Assembly: GCF_003852315.1 (NCBI RefSeq)
Contig: NZ_CP027762.1
Coordinates: 3,329,501-3,393,500, forward strand
Direction: 5' to 3'
Length of the DNA stretch: 64,000 nt
Source of the DNA: Pseudomonas sp. LBUM920
Lineage (GTDB): Bacteria; Pseudomonadota; Gammaproteobacteria; Pseudomonadales; Pseudomonadaceae
The notes below the pieces were generated by a model, which saw nothing but the letters and a program-made list of their open reading frames with translations, did not search any database and was not told the origin of the DNA. Position numbers and translations under genes: made by a program. Of this stretch, positions 8,525 through 18,037 are shown piece by piece. Positions within the stretch are counted from its first letter, which is position 1, and each line of letters starts with the position of its first letter.

Positions 8525-10093
8525 ATGACTTGCTGGGATGTCCTCGGCCTATCCCCGAATGCCGATAGCCGCACGATCAAACGCCAATACGCCACCTTGC
8601 TGAAGAAAACCCGACCGGATGATGATCCGGAAGGTTTTCAACGCCTGCGTGAAGCGTACGAACACGCCTTGAATTGGCAACAATGGACGCAGGAAGACGA
8701 CGGCGCTGAGCTGGCCGTGGCCACGGTGCCGACGGCCTTGGCTGCCCAAACCTTGCAGGAGCACTACACGCTGGCGATGGCCGCGGGTGCCGGGCTGGAA
8801 TTTGAAGTGGGGCTGCTTAAACGCTGCCTCTGGGACGAGGAGCTCAATGAAGAGGATCGGCGTTGGGCGTTTGACACTTTCCAGTGGCTCAGCGCCTGGC
8901 AACGCCTGGAGTTGCCGCAAGCGCTGATCGAAGCCTTGGCCGAACAGCGCAGGCAAGCCTTCCAACACACACTGAGCTTGGCCATGGCCGAGCGTGACGA
9001 AGCGGCTTTTCTCGCAGCTTATGCCGCGCGCGTTGATCAGCCCTGGCTCCAGCAACCGGCGCATGCCCAGTGGGTTCACCACATGCTGGCGACGCTGTTG
9101 ACCGAAAGCCAGTTCTGGTCCCCCGCCGTGTTTGAGGCCGTGCGCACCGGCCAGGGATGGCAGGGCAGCGAACACGCCTGCCCTGCAGACGAATGGCAAC
9201 ACTTGATGCGGCGCCAGCAAGGCCCGGTATTCATGGCCCACCAGTACGCGTTGGCGGCCACAGCGCCGAATACCCCACAGCAACGCGCCGCGCGCTTATT
9301 GCTGGCGCCGATGTCTCTGGGCCAGCGGCGTGCATTCGCCCAGCGTCTGAGTGAACAAGACTGGGAGGCGTGCCGAACCTTGGCCGCGACCCTTAAAGCC
9401 GACCATCCCGACGTAGCGCAGGCGATGCCAGGCGGCACGCCGTATTTCTGGCAGGATTGGGAAACCGCTTTCGACACCTTGCCGCTGCTGCTCGCGATTG
9501 TGCTGGGCTGCCTTGTCGGAGCGCTGTTCCAGTCGTCCTGGCAAGCGGGCGCGTTAGTGGACACTGCGGGGGACGCGTTGGCCTGGTCGATGGCCTACAT
9601 GGCCGTTGGCGCACTGGCCTGGCAGGTGTGGCGCCCGTTGGCGCATTGGCTGCGCGTGCTGGATGAACGTCTCGGTGCAACACTGCCGCGCTGGATGAGC
9701 CCCACCCGCCTGCCGTTGTTGCCGGTACGCGACCTGATCCCGGGTGCGGCCATGGGCATTGCCATCAGCGCTCAGTTCGGGCCCGTCGCCGGCCTGACAC
9801 TGGTGGCGGTCCTGGCTGCCGTCGGCGCGGGCAAGCGCCGGGCAGGCATGAGCGTGAAGGAGTGGGCCGCCCATTTTCCGCGCCGGGCCTTGGGCGCCAT
9901 CGGCCTGAGCGCCCTCGCCTTCGCCCTGGTGTTTGCCGGGTTTAAATACCTCGACAGCCGCCATCAGGTCGGTCGCCACCAAGGTCTGCAGCAATGGACC
10001 GAACGCGTGTGCAGCCGCATGCCGCAAACCGCTGAGGACTGTCAGGCCCCGGCCACACACGCGCAATGGTATGGCCAGGAGGCCGAGCAATGA
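8525..10093 (+). CDS. J-like domain membrane protein lacking the HPD motif
   Basis: A 522-residue protein. The first 55 residues resemble a DnaJ J-domain (CWDVLGLSPNADSRTIKRQYATLLKKTRP..., FQRLREAYEHAL), but the HPD tripeptide that stimulates DnaK is replaced by RPDDDPEG, so co-chaperone activity by the usual mechanism is doubtful. A helical middle region follows. The C-terminal part has about four hydrophobic segments (about 320-345, 355-375, 415-440, 460-482). The end overlaps the next gene by ATGA, so the two are probably translationally coupled and work together. Function unknown. Confidence 0.75.
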   Translation: MTCWDVLGLSPNADSRTIKRQYATLLKKTRPDDDPEGFQRLREAYEHALNWQQWTQEDDGAELAVATVPTALAAQTLQEHYTLAMAAGAGLEFEVGLLKRCLWDEELNEEDRRWAFDTFQWLSAWQRLELPQALIEALAEQRRQAFQHTLSLAMAERDEAAFLAAYAARVDQPWLQQPAHAQWVHHMLATLLTESQFWSPAVFEAVRTGQGWQGSEHACPADEWQHLMRRQQGPVFMAHQYALAATAPNTPQQRAARLLLAPMSLGQRRAFAQRLSEQDWEACRTLAATLKADHPDVAQAMPGGTPYFWQDWETAFDTLPLLLAIVLGCLVGALFQSSWQAGALVDTAGDALAWSMAYMAVGALAWQVWRPLAHWLRVLDERLGATLPRWMSPTRLPLLPVRDLIPGAAMGIAISAQFGPVAGLTLVAVLAAVGAGKRRAGMSVKEWAAHFPRRALGAIGLSALAFALVFAGFKYLDSRHQVGRHQGLQQWTERVCSRMPQTAEDCQAPATHAQWYGQEAEQ

Positions 10094-11088
10094 ACCCAGC
10101 CCTGTTACTCCCCATTGGCCTCGCGTTTATGCTGATGCTGGTCGGCCTGGCCGGCGCGGGCAAACACACCCAAGTGCTCGAGTTGTGGCTGGATAGGCTC
10201 GACGGCCCGCAAACCGCGGCCGCCAGTGCGCTGGCGCCGATCATCGACTGCATGAACCGCGTTGACCGAGACACGCGGCTGGCCTACCAGCGTTTGGTAC
10301 ACCCGCCAATGGCCGAGTCAGCGCCTGAAGCGCAAACCTCTTTGCCGGCAGGTCGCTACGCCAGGTCACGCGAAGAGTTCGGCGACAACAGCGAGCCGCA
10401 GGCGCGGGTGATCCAGAACGACGTGTGCGCCCCCACCCTCACCACCAAGCTGGCGCATCAGCACCCCGCCAGCCCCTTGATCGGGATGACCGCTGAGTAC
10501 CTCGCGAGCCTGCAGAAAATCTCCTTTACGCTGGGCACCTCGAACCAGCGGCGGCTGTTCGGCGACGTCTTGCAGCAACGCATTCAAGACGAACTCAGCA
10601 GAAATGGCGAAGCCTACGCGACGGTGTCCAGCCAGCTGCGCCGCGGCCTGGCGGTGCAAGATCAGCGTCTGCGCGTTGAGCAACGGGCTGTGCTGGAAGC
10701 GCGTCTGGGCCAGGACCTGCACTGGCACCTGCTCAATTACATGATCAGCGCACGCGCGGCGGTGGACCAGATCGACGACGGCGTGCGCACTGCCAGCCTG
10801 ACGCCCCAGGCGCTGGCGAAGCTGACGGCGGCGGTGCAGCGCGCCAACGAAAACAGCGCAACCTTCGTGGACCACATCCCGAATAAAAACCTTAATGATG
10901 AAGCCCTGCACCTTTGGTACGTCATCAGGCAGCCCGCCGATGCCTACCTCATCGCGCTGCACAATCTGCTTCAAGACTGGCTGGACCACGCCCCGCCGCA
11001 ACAGCTGAGTGACGATTACTACCTCGTGACTCGCCGCTACGACGCGCTGCTCAGTTATTACAACCGCCCGGCAAGAAATGCGTTCTAG
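10090..11088 (+). CDS. DUF3829-like exported protein
   Basis: A 332-residue protein starting at the ATG that overlaps the upstream stop codon (ATGA). The first 23 residues form a hydrophobic export signal or anchor without a lipobox Cys. The remainder is largely helical and resembles the DUF3829 (YiiG-like) family: an early LAPIIDCMNRVDRDTRLAYQRL segment and a C-terminal DDYYLVTRRYDALLSYYN segment. Overlap with the J-like membrane protein suggests a two-gene unit at the cell envelope. Role unknown; family assignment moderate. Confidence 0.65.
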   Translation: MNPALLLPIGLAFMLMLVGLAGAGKHTQVLELWLDRLDGPQTAAASALAPIIDCMNRVDRDTRLAYQRLVHPPMAESAPEAQTSLPAGRYARSREEFGDNSEPQARVIQNDVCAPTLTTKLAHQHPASPLIGMTAEYLASLQKISFTLGTSNQRRLFGDVLQQRIQDELSRNGEAYATVSSQLRRGLAVQDQRLRVEQRAVLEARLGQDLHWHLLNYMISARAAVDQIDDGVRTASLTPQALAKLTAAVQRANENSATFVDHIPNKNLNDEALHLWYVIRQPADAYLIALHNLLQDWLDHAPPQQLSDDYYLVTRRYDALLSYYNRPARNAF

Positions 11089-11152
11089 CCCTGAGTGCGT
11101 GCTGCGCCCAGCTCAGGATTGCGCCGGGGCACCCGGCGCCGGTCGAGCCCGC

Positions 11153-11647
11153 TCAAACGCGATCGCGCGGGATCAGGCTCTGCAACTGCGACGCCAGAAA
11201 ATTAGCGTCGAAGGTAAACGTGTCCGGGTCCTTCAGGCCGTTGGTTTTTTTCCATAGCCAGTCGTTTTTATCAGCCGGCAGCACCAGCGATACGCTGCCG
11301 TGCCGTGCAGCGGTCAAGCCCATCACCGACACGGCAATCGAGCCGCCCGCCCCCATCACGTCCGGCACGAACTCCACCGTCTTGCCGGTGATGTGCACCG
11401 TCAGTTTTTCGGTTTTGAAGGTCGACGTCTCAACCGGCAGGCTCGGGCCGCTGGCGACATAGGCCTCACGGTGGACTTCCAGCAGCCCAGTGATCTTGAC
11501 GGGTTCCAGCCACTGCTCGATCTGCCCGAACAGCTCGCCGAGCTTTTGCGCCCAGCGTGCGGACTGCACGTCGAACTGCTGTTTTTTGTGCGCTTCGCTG
11601 TCGGCGTAATGACGAAGCATCTCGCCCAATTGCTGTACATCGTCCAT
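11153..11647 (-). CDS. Conserved hypothetical protein, 164 aa
   Basis: Not recognised. The start at 11647 was chosen over an ATG 14 codons upstream because AAGGA stands the right distance before it. The N-terminal half is predicted helical and charged (LRHYADSEAHKKQQFDVQSARWAQKLGELFGQIEQWL). The C-terminal half looks like beta strands (VHITGKTVEFVPD, SIAVSVMGL, GSVSLVLPADKNDWLWKK). No signal peptide or membrane segment, so probably cytoplasmic. Transcribed alone, divergent from the racemase. Confidence 0.7.
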   Translation of the reverse strand: MDDVQQLGEMLRHYADSEAHKKQQFDVQSARWAQKLGELFGQIEQWLEPVKITGLLEVHREAYVASGPSLPVETSTFKTEKLTVHITGKTVEFVPDVMGAGGSIAVSVMGLTAARHGSVSLVLPADKNDWLWKKTNGLKDPDTFTFDANFLASQLQSLIPRDRV

Positions 11648-11808
11648 TGCGGATTTCCTTGGGTGGGCCAGGTTGCGAACGCTGATCATGGCAGATGCGG
11701 CGGTTCAGCGTGCGGCTTAACTGCACCGGTCATTTGACCGGCAACTGCGTATGACTATTGCGCAGCCGATGGGTAAGGTGAGGCGACATCCCCTGTCAGG
11801 AGCATCGC

Positions 11809-12501
11809 ATGCGCACCATCGGCCTTATCGGCGGCATGAGCTGGGAGTCCAGCGCCGAGTATTACCGCATTATCAACCAGCGCGTGCGTGACCAGCTGGG
11901 CCCGCTGCGCTCGGCGCAACTGTTAATGTACAGCGTGGATTTCGGCCCGGTCGAGCAGGCGCAGCATGCCGGCCGTTGGGATGACGCCGCGCTGATCCTC
12001 GAGGATGCGGCGCGCCGCTTGCAGGCTGGCGGTGCGGATTGCGTGGTGCTGTGTACCAACACCATGCATCGGGTTGCAGCGCGTATCGAGGCGGCCGTGT
12101 CGATTCCGTTCCTGCATATTGCCGATGCCGCCGGTGCCGCTGCGGTAGAAGCCGGTACGCTGACAGTCGGTTTGCTGGGCACGGCGTTCACCATGGAGCA
12201 GGACTTTCTCACCGCACGCCTGACCGCCCAAGGCTTGACCGTGTTGGTGCCCGACGCTGACGAGCGTCAGGCCGTGCACCGAATCATCTATGAGGAGTTG
12301 TGTGTCGGCGTGCTCAGCGCTGCCTCGCGCCAGGTCTATCAGCGGGTAATCGAGTCGCTGGCCGCACGGGGCGCCCAGGCAATCATTCTTGGGTGCACGG
12401 AAATCGGCCTGCTGATCAAACCGCAGCACAGCAACCTGCCATTGCTGGACACCACCGAGCTGCATGCGCAGGCTGCGGTGGCGTTTGCTCTGGGGGGTTA
12501 A
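11809..12501 (+). CDS. Aspartate/glutamate racemase family protein
   Basis: A 230-residue cofactor-independent amino acid racemase, of normal length for the YgeA/aspartate racemase group. It begins with the hallmark IGLIGGMSWESSAEYYRIIN. The first catalytic Cys lies in DCVVLCTNTMH (about residue 82) and the second in IILGCTEIGLLI (about residue 195). The two cysteines act as acid/base pair for alpha-proton exchange on Asp or Glu. A CAGGAG ribosome site precedes the ATG. It converges with, and overlaps by 4 nt, the acetyltransferase gene. Confidence 0.9.
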   Translation: MRTIGLIGGMSWESSAEYYRIINQRVRDQLGPLRSAQLLMYSVDFGPVEQAQHAGRWDDAALILEDAARRLQAGGADCVVLCTNTMHRVAARIEAAVSIPFLHIADAAGAAAVEAGTLTVGLLGTAFTMEQDFLTARLTAQGLTVLVPDADERQAVHRIIYEELCVGVLSAASRQVYQRVIESLAARGAQAIILGCTEIGLLIKPQHSNLPLLDTTELHAQAAVAFALGG

Positions 12502-13010
12502 GCAGTCTGGCGCAGGCGCGCCATGCTCAGGGTGTCAACGAAGACGCCGTCACGCAGGGCGTAATCGCGCATCCGGCCTTCGACCTCGAAGCCGAACTTG
12601 CGATAGAGGTTATGCGCGGCTTCGTTGTCGGCGTACACCGTCAGTTCGACGCGGCGCAAATTCATCCAGTTGTCGGCCACGTCCAGCGCGGCCGTCAACA
12701 GCCTGGAGCCGACGCCCTTGCCTTGCCAGGCCGTGGCGACGCCCATGCCGAACGAACCGACATGGCTGCGGCGCACCCGCAGGGTTTGCTCCAGGCCAAG
12801 CTGGCCGATCACTTCCCCTGCATGCATCGCCACCAGCTGTAGCCGCCGCTCGTTATCCAGCGCCAGCTTGTTACGCCACGCCTGCACCGACTGAAAAGGC
12901 ATTTGCAGCACCTGACGGCACACAGCCGGTTCGTTGTAGAGCGCAGCGACGCCTTCAAGGTGGGCCTCGGTGAAGCGCTGGATCACGATAGGGGATTCAG
13001 GTGTGCGCAT
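12498..13010 (-). CDS. GNAT family N-acetyltransferase
   Basis: A 170-residue cytoplasmic GNAT enzyme of normal length. The acetyl-CoA pyrophosphate loop is ATAWQGKGVGSRLL, preceded by the strand SHVGSFGMGV and followed by LRRVELTVYADNEAAHNLYRKFGFEVEG, typical of the Rim/SpeG-like branch. The substrate cannot be told. The reading frame is open further upstream, but the ATG at 13010 has an AAGGAAG ribosome site and matches where the family begins (SPIVIQRFTEAHLEGVAALY). Converges with the racemase gene. Confidence 0.88.
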   Translation of the reverse strand: MRTPESPIVIQRFTEAHLEGVAALYNEPAVCRQVLQMPFQSVQAWRNKLALDNERRLQLVAMHAGEVIGQLGLEQTLRVRRSHVGSFGMGVATAWQGKGVGSRLLTAALDVADNWMNLRRVELTVYADNEAAHNLYRKFGFEVEGRMRDYALRDGVFVDTLSMARLRQTA

Positions 13011-13071
13011 TGCGTTTCTTCCTTGGAAAAACAAGTGGCCGCCCAGTGTAGAGGCCAAGCCGCCACGCTGG

Positions 13072-14145
13072 CTAGGGTGCTGGCACTGTCGTCCACAACG
13101 TCGGCCAATCGCCGTAACCCACCCCATTGCAGCGCGGCATCTGATGCAACTCGCGCAGTTGGAAAGCCTTGCCGTCAAACACCCAGACACCGCCCTCGCC
13201 GCAATCACCAACGCCACGCAGTTTGTAGAAATAGCTCAAGGTGCCGGTGGTTGGGTCGTAGCCGACCGAGCCTTGCAAGGCAGCGCCGTCCACAGGTAGC
13301 GGTTGAATGCTCAACGTGGTTTCGGCGTACGGCGCCTTGCGCTCACGGCTGCCGACTTCGTACTCGCAGGTGTAGGCCGCGCAGTCATAGCGCACCACTG
13401 TCAGGGCTTGAGCCTCGCTCAACGCGCCAACTTCGGCCTCGGGTTTCATCGCGGTGTCGGTGGTGGTGATCGCCTTCACCGCAGCGGCGGCCAGCGCGGC
13501 GTGTTCCTGGTCGTTGAGCGCCGGCGCCGACGTGAAGGGGCGCAGCACCGGTGGCGGCAAGCGTGCCGGCACGTCGCTGGCCGCGCTCTTGCCAGGCCGC
13601 GCAAGTGCGGTGACGTTATCCACCCGCCCTTGCACCGCGTCCATCAACAGCAGCGAGGCACTCAGCCCGCTCAGGGACACATGCGCGGTGTCGTCGCCCG
13701 GTAACTGCAAACGCTGGCCGTTGCGCAAGCGCTGTAGCCAGAGCCGCGCCGGCGCGTCCTCGATCACGCCGTAGGATTGCAGGTGGGGATCAACACCCTG
13801 ATCGTCCAACTGCACCTCCAGGCTGCGCGTCAGTGCCTGGCCCAGGGGCTTTCCGTCCAATTGCAGAGTAGACAGGTCCAGCGCCTCACCGCGATGATCA
13901 ACGCGTAAGCGCAGGTACCCTTCGGGGCCGGCTTGATGCCAGATATGCAAGGTCAGGGAGCTGGCATCTTCCTCATCCACGCCACTGGGCGCGCTGAGGG
14001 CGTGACAATTGCGCAGGTTGTCGCAGCCGGTGACCCAATTCTTGATTTCCCGCAGCAGCGGGACGGTTTCAGTCGCGGGTTGAGCGAGGGCCGGGGCGCT
14101 GATGCCAGTCAGCAACAGGGCCAGCAAAGCGGTGGTGCGCAGCAT
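13072..14145 (-). CDS. Exported DUF1176 domain protein
   Basis: A 357-residue protein with a clear signal peptide (cleavage about 21-22, APALA/QP). The mature part follows the DUF1176 layout: an N-terminal NWVTGCDNLRNCHALS segment with two Cys, a central beta-rich region, and the C-terminal block TGTLSYFYKLRGVGDCGEGGVWVFDGKAFQLRE. Several Cys pairs suggest disulfides in the periplasm. The family has no established function. Single gene in its orientation, next to the glycerate kinase. Confidence 0.82.
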   Translation of the reverse strand: MLRTTALLALLLTGISAPALAQPATETVPLLREIKNWVTGCDNLRNCHALSAPSGVDEEDASSLTLHIWHQAGPEGYLRLRVDHRGEALDLSTLQLDGKPLGQALTRSLEVQLDDQGVDPHLQSYGVIEDAPARLWLQRLRNGQRLQLPGDDTAHVSLSGLSASLLLMDAVQGRVDNVTALARPGKSAASDVPARLPPPVLRPFTSAPALNDQEHAALAAAAVKAITTTDTAMKPEAEVGALSEAQALTVVRYDCAAYTCEYEVGSRERKAPYAETTLSIQPLPVDGAALQGSVGYDPTTGTLSYFYKLRGVGDCGEGGVWVFDGKAFQLRELHQMPRCNGVGYGDWPTLWTTVPAP

Positions 14146-14200
14146 GGGGACTCTCCGTGTCGAAAAACGGCGCGGATTGTCCCACGTTCACGGTGTTGCG

Positions 14201-15340
14201 TCAGCGCCCGGTCGCTGTGCGCCACAGTCGCGCAATATCTGCCGCGCGCTCGCGCAGCAGGCGCGGCGCGTCGCTGCACGCCTGTTCAAGGCTCATCGGC
14301 CCGGACGGCAAGGCGAATGCGGCGCTCACGCCGTGGCTATACATATGCTCGTAGCCGTCGCCCAGGGTACCGGCGATCACGATGACGGGCACGTTGTGCT
14401 GCTGGGCGATGCGCGCCACGCCGAAGGGGGTTTTGCCGCGCAGGGTCTGGGCGTCGAAACGGCCTTCGCCGGTGACCACCAGGTCAGCCCCCTGCACCGC
14501 TGCATCCAGGCCGACCAGTTCGGCCACCACCTCAACACCCGCGCGAAATTGCGCGCCAAGGAACGCTTTGGCGGCAAAGCCCAGGCCACCGGCGGCGCCG
14601 CTGCCGGGTTCATCGCGCACGTCTTTGGGCAGGACCTTGGTGCAATGATCGGCAAAGTGACCCAGGGCTGCGTCCAGTTGTTCGACCTGCTGCGCGCTGG
14701 CACCTTTTTGCGGGCCGAAAATGGCAGATGCGCCGTGCGGACCACACAGCGGGTTATTCACATCGGCGGCAATTTCAAAACGCACCTGAGCCAAACGTGG
14801 GTCCAGCTGTTCAAGGCTGATCCGCGCAAGCCGCGCCAGCGCCAGGCCACCCGGGGCAAGTGCCTGATCTTGCGCATCAAACAGTTGCACACCCAGCGCC
14901 TGCATCGCCCCGGCACCGGCATCGTTGGTCGCACTGCCACCAATCGCCAGAATGATGCGCTGGGCACCGGCGTCCAGGGCTGCACGGATCAGTTCGCCCG
15001 TGCCGTAGGTGCTGCTCGAACAGGCGTCGCGTTTACCCGGCGCCAGCAGTTGCAAACCACTGGCTTCGGCCATTTCGATAATGGCGGTATGGCTGTCGGC
15101 CAACCAGCCCCAGCGTGCTTCAACCGACGCGCCCAAGGGGCCTCGAACGGTTTGGCTGCGCAACTCGCCCTTGCAGGCAGCAAGGACCGAATCCACCGTG
15201 CCTTCACCACCGTCCGCCATCGGGCACTGGACCAGATGTGCCTGCGGCCAGACCTCGGCCAAGCCTTCGGCGATGGCCTGGGCGACGCCTTCGGCGCTCA
15301 GGCTGTCCTTGAACGAGTCGGGGGCGATGATGATTTTCAT
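14201..15340 (-). CDS. Glycerate 2-kinase (GarK/GlxK family)
   Basis: A 379-residue glycerate kinase of the type I family, phosphorylating D-glycerate with ATP to 2-phosphoglycerate. It opens with MKIIIAPDSFKDSLSAEGVA, followed by PMADGGEGTVDSV, ILAIGGSATNDAGAGAMQALG and ITVTGEGRFDAQT-like (here VVTGEGRFDAQTLRGKTPFGVA), all diagnostic. The ATG at 15340 marks the conserved start; the upstream in-frame extension is not conserved. It lies behind the CdaR-type regulator in the same orientation, with a divergent MFS transporter beyond. Together these suggest uptake and use of glycerate or a sugar acid that yields glycerate. Confidence 0.93.
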   Translation of the reverse strand: MKIIIAPDSFKDSLSAEGVAQAIAEGLAEVWPQAHLVQCPMADGGEGTVDSVLAACKGELRSQTVRGPLGASVEARWGWLADSHTAIIEMAEASGLQLLAPGKRDACSSSTYGTGELIRAALDAGAQRIILAIGGSATNDAGAGAMQALGVQLFDAQDQALAPGGLALARLARISLEQLDPRLAQVRFEIAADVNNPLCGPHGASAIFGPQKGASAQQVEQLDAALGHFADHCTKVLPKDVRDEPGSGAAGGLGFAAKAFLGAQFRAGVEVVAELVGLDAAVQGADLVVTGEGRFDAQTLRGKTPFGVARIAQQHNVPVIVIAGTLGDGYEHMYSHGVSAAFALPSGPMSLEQACSDAPRLLRERAADIARLWRTATGR

Positions 15341-15431
15341 GGGCGTTCTCCGGTTTTTATAACGCCCATGCTGCCAGTTGGCTGCGGCAATGACGCCGGT
15401 CCGATGCACAAGTGTGGCGCAGGTTTGTTGT

Positions 15432-16538
15432 TCATTCCGACAAAGCCTGGGGCAAAAGCTGTACGCCAAGGTACAGGGCCAGCATGCCGTCGAGGGTCAA
15501 CGGGTCGACGCCGCTGAGCTCGGCAATGCGTTCCATGCGGTAGCGCAAGCTGTTGCGGTGGATGCCCAGCGCGTCGGCGCAGGCCTGGCTCTGGCCGTCG
15601 TGGTCGCACCAACTGCGCAGCGTGGCAAGCAGCTGGCCGTTGGTGTCCTTGGTCAGCACTTTGCGCAACGGGTTCAAGAGTTCATCCAGCGCATCGTCGT
15701 TGCGGTGGCGCCAGAGCATCACCGGCAGGCGATAGCGGTTGAGCGTCAACAAACGTGACTGGGGCAAGATGTCACGACCGTAGGCCAGCAGATCGCCGAC
15801 CCGGCGATAACACCGGCGCAGGCCCGCCAGGCCATCTGCTTGCCCACCGACGGCAACCCGCAGGATGTTCCAGCCCAGGCCCTGAAGTTTTTCCAGCAGC
15901 CGTGGGTTGTCCACCTGCACCGCCGCCGGCCGGCACCACAACAGGGAAAACTGCGCAGAGCTGACACACCAACTGTCCGGGTAACGGCTGGTCAGCCAGG
16001 CGCTCAGCGCTTCGGCCGACTGACCCACGCCCAGCTCAAACAAGTACGGCGTGCGCGGCATGTGCGGCTTGAGCCCCAGTTGCTGGGCCTCGTCCACCAG
16101 GCGCGGCGAGTCACCGCGTTCGGCCAGCAATAACGCAAGCAGGTCGTCGCACCGCTGGCGTCGCCATTGCTGCTCGGCTTGCTGATGACGGTGGCTGACC
16201 AACATCTCGGCGGTCATGCGCACCAGTTCAGCGTAGGTGCGCAACAGCTCGGGTTCACCGGTAATGCCCAGCACGCCGATCAGGCGTTGGTCGTGCATCA
16301 AGGGCAGGTTGATACCCGGCTGCACGCCTTTGAGGTGCTTGGCAGTCTGGCCGTCGATCTCGACTACCCGGCCGTTGGCCAGCACCAGCTGCGCACCCTC
16401 ATGGCGGGTATTGATGCGCTCAGGCTCGCCGCTGCCCAGAATCAGGCCCTGGCTGTCCATGACGTTGACGTTATAGGGCAGGATCGCCATGGTGCGATTG
16501 ACGATATCCTGCGCCAGGTCATGATCCAGCTCGAACAT
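15432..16538 (-). CDS. CdaR-family sugar-diacid regulator
   Basis: A 368-residue transcription factor. The N-terminal sugar-diacid recognition domain (FELDHDLAQDIVNRTMAILPYNVNVMDSQGLILGSG, INTRHEGAQLVL) is joined to a C-terminal PucR-like helix-turn-helix (CADALGIHRNSLRYRMERIAELSGVDPLTLDG). Relatives sense D-glucarate, galactarate or glycerate and activate the uptake and catabolic genes. It sits between the glycerate kinase gene (downstream, same strand) and a divergent MFS transporter, so it most likely controls both through the 161-bp divergent promoter region. Confidence 0.92.
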   Translation of the reverse strand: MFELDHDLAQDIVNRTMAILPYNVNVMDSQGLILGSGEPERINTRHEGAQLVLANGRVVEIDGQTAKHLKGVQPGINLPLMHDQRLIGVLGITGEPELLRTYAELVRMTAEMLVSHRHQQAEQQWRRQRCDDLLALLLAERGDSPRLVDEAQQLGLKPHMPRTPYLFELGVGQSAEALSAWLTSRYPDSWCVSSAQFSLLWCRPAAVQVDNPRLLEKLQGLGWNILRVAVGGQADGLAGLRRCYRRVGDLLAYGRDILPQSRLLTLNRYRLPVMLWRHRNDDALDELLNPLRKVLTKDTNGQLLATLRSWCDHDGQSQACADALGIHRNSLRYRMERIAELSGVDPLTLDGMLALYLGVQLLPQALSE

Positions 16539-16699
16539 GGGGCTAAGTTCCTGAAAAAAGCGAGTTGGTCATAGGCACAGCGCAAAGCGTGCCTGACTGT
16601 GCGCAAGCACAAAGACAGCACCCCGCAAGGTGGCCGAGACTCATTGAGCGATCAACGTTACCTTCGCATCGCGAAAAATCATAATAAAGAGAGACTGAC

Positions 16700-18010
16700 A
16701 TGTCACAGAGCGCCGCTGCCACACTGGCCACCGATGACGATAAAAACGCCATCTACAAGCGCATCACCCTGCGCCTGATTCCCTTCATTTTCATCTGCTA
16801 CCTGTTTAATTACCTTGACCGGGTAAACGTTGGTTTTGCCAAGTTGCAGATGCTCGATGCGTTGAAATTCAGTGAAACGGTCTACGGCCTGGGGGCCGGG
16901 ATTTTCTTTATCGGTTATGTACTGTGCGGCGTGCCGAGCAACCTGGCGCTGACCCGGTTCGGCCCGCGGCGCTGGATTGCGCTGATGATGATCGTGTGGG
17001 GCACGCTCTCCACATGCTTGCTGTTCGTGACCACGCCGACACACTTCTATGGCCTGCGCCTGTTGACCGGTGCCGCTGAAGCCGGGTTCTTCCCAGGCGT
17101 GGTGCTGTACCTCTCGCAGTGGTTCCCGACCTTCCGCCGTGGGCGGATCATGGCGTTGTTCATGTCGGCAATCCCGGTGTCCGGCCTGCTTGGCAGCCCG
17201 TTTTCCGGCTGGATCCTCAACCACTTTGCCGCCGGCCAGGGTGGCCTGGCCGGCTGGCAGTGGATGTTCCTGTTGCAAGGCATCCCGACGGTGATTCTGG
17301 GCGCGCTCGCTTATTTCCTGCTCAGCGACAGCTTCGCCAATGCCAAGTGGCTTACGCCGCATGAGCGTGCAGTGCTGGAGGCCGACCAGGCGACGGATCT
17401 GGCGAACAAACCGAAAACCACCACAGATTCGCTCGGCGAGGTGTTCAAGAACCCGGCCATCTGGGCGTTTGGCCTGATCTACTTCTGCATCCAGAGCGGC
17501 GTGTACGCGATCAACTTCTGGCTGCCGTCGATCATCAAGAGCCTGGGCTTCAGCGATAACCTGGTGATTGGCTGGCTCAGCGCGATTCCGTACCTGCTGG
17601 CCGCGGTGTTCATGTTGCTGGTGGGCCGCTCCGCCGACTTGCGCAAGGAGCGTCGCTGGCACTTGGTGGTGCCGATGTTGATGGGCGCTATCGGTTTGGT
17701 GATCGCCGTTAATTTCGCCACTACTCCGGCGATTGCGATTCTTGGCCTGACCATCGCCACCATGGGCGCCCTCACCGGCCTGCCGATGTTCTGGCCGGTG
17801 CCGACGGCTCTGCTCAGTGCCGGCGCAGCGGCCGGTGGTTTGGCCCTGATCAACTCCATGGGCCAGATGGCCGGCTTCCTCAGCCCGTATATCGTAGGGT
17901 TTGTGAAGGATGCCACCGGGTCCACGGATGTGGCGTTGTACTTGCTGGCGGCGGTGATCGTTGCCGGTAGCGTGTTGGCGCTGCGCATGACGCGCACGTT
18001 GAAGGTATAA
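16700..18010 (+). CDS. MFS transporter, anion:cation symporter family
   Basis: A 436-residue inner-membrane transporter with about 12 predicted transmembrane helices. N-terminal FNYLDRVNVGFAKLQM and the loop GPRRWIALMMIVWGTLS are typical of the ACS branch that moves organic acids such as tartrate, phthalate, hexuronates and glucarate. A central cytoplasmic loop (about 215-240) is hydrophilic. Context with a CdaR-type regulator and glycerate kinase makes glycerate or a related hydroxyacid the likeliest substrate. A GAGAGA-rich ribosome site precedes the ATG. A REP doublet follows the stop. Confidence 0.9.
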   Translation: MSQSAAATLATDDDKNAIYKRITLRLIPFIFICYLFNYLDRVNVGFAKLQMLDALKFSETVYGLGAGIFFIGYVLCGVPSNLALTRFGPRRWIALMMIVWGTLSTCLLFVTTPTHFYGLRLLTGAAEAGFFPGVVLYLSQWFPTFRRGRIMALFMSAIPVSGLLGSPFSGWILNHFAAGQGGLAGWQWMFLLQGIPTVILGALAYFLLSDSFANAKWLTPHERAVLEADQATDLANKPKTTTDSLGEVFKNPAIWAFGLIYFCIQSGVYAINFWLPSIIKSLGFSDNLVIGWLSAIPYLLAAVFMLLVGRSADLRKERRWHLVVPMLMGAIGLVIAVNFATTPAIAILGLTIATMGALTGLPMFWPVPTALLSAGAAAGGLALINSMGQMAGFLSPYIVGFVKDATGSTDVALYLLAAVIVAGSVLALRMTRTLKV

Positions 18011-18037
18011 CGCGCGCCCAGCAGCAATGAGTTCAAT

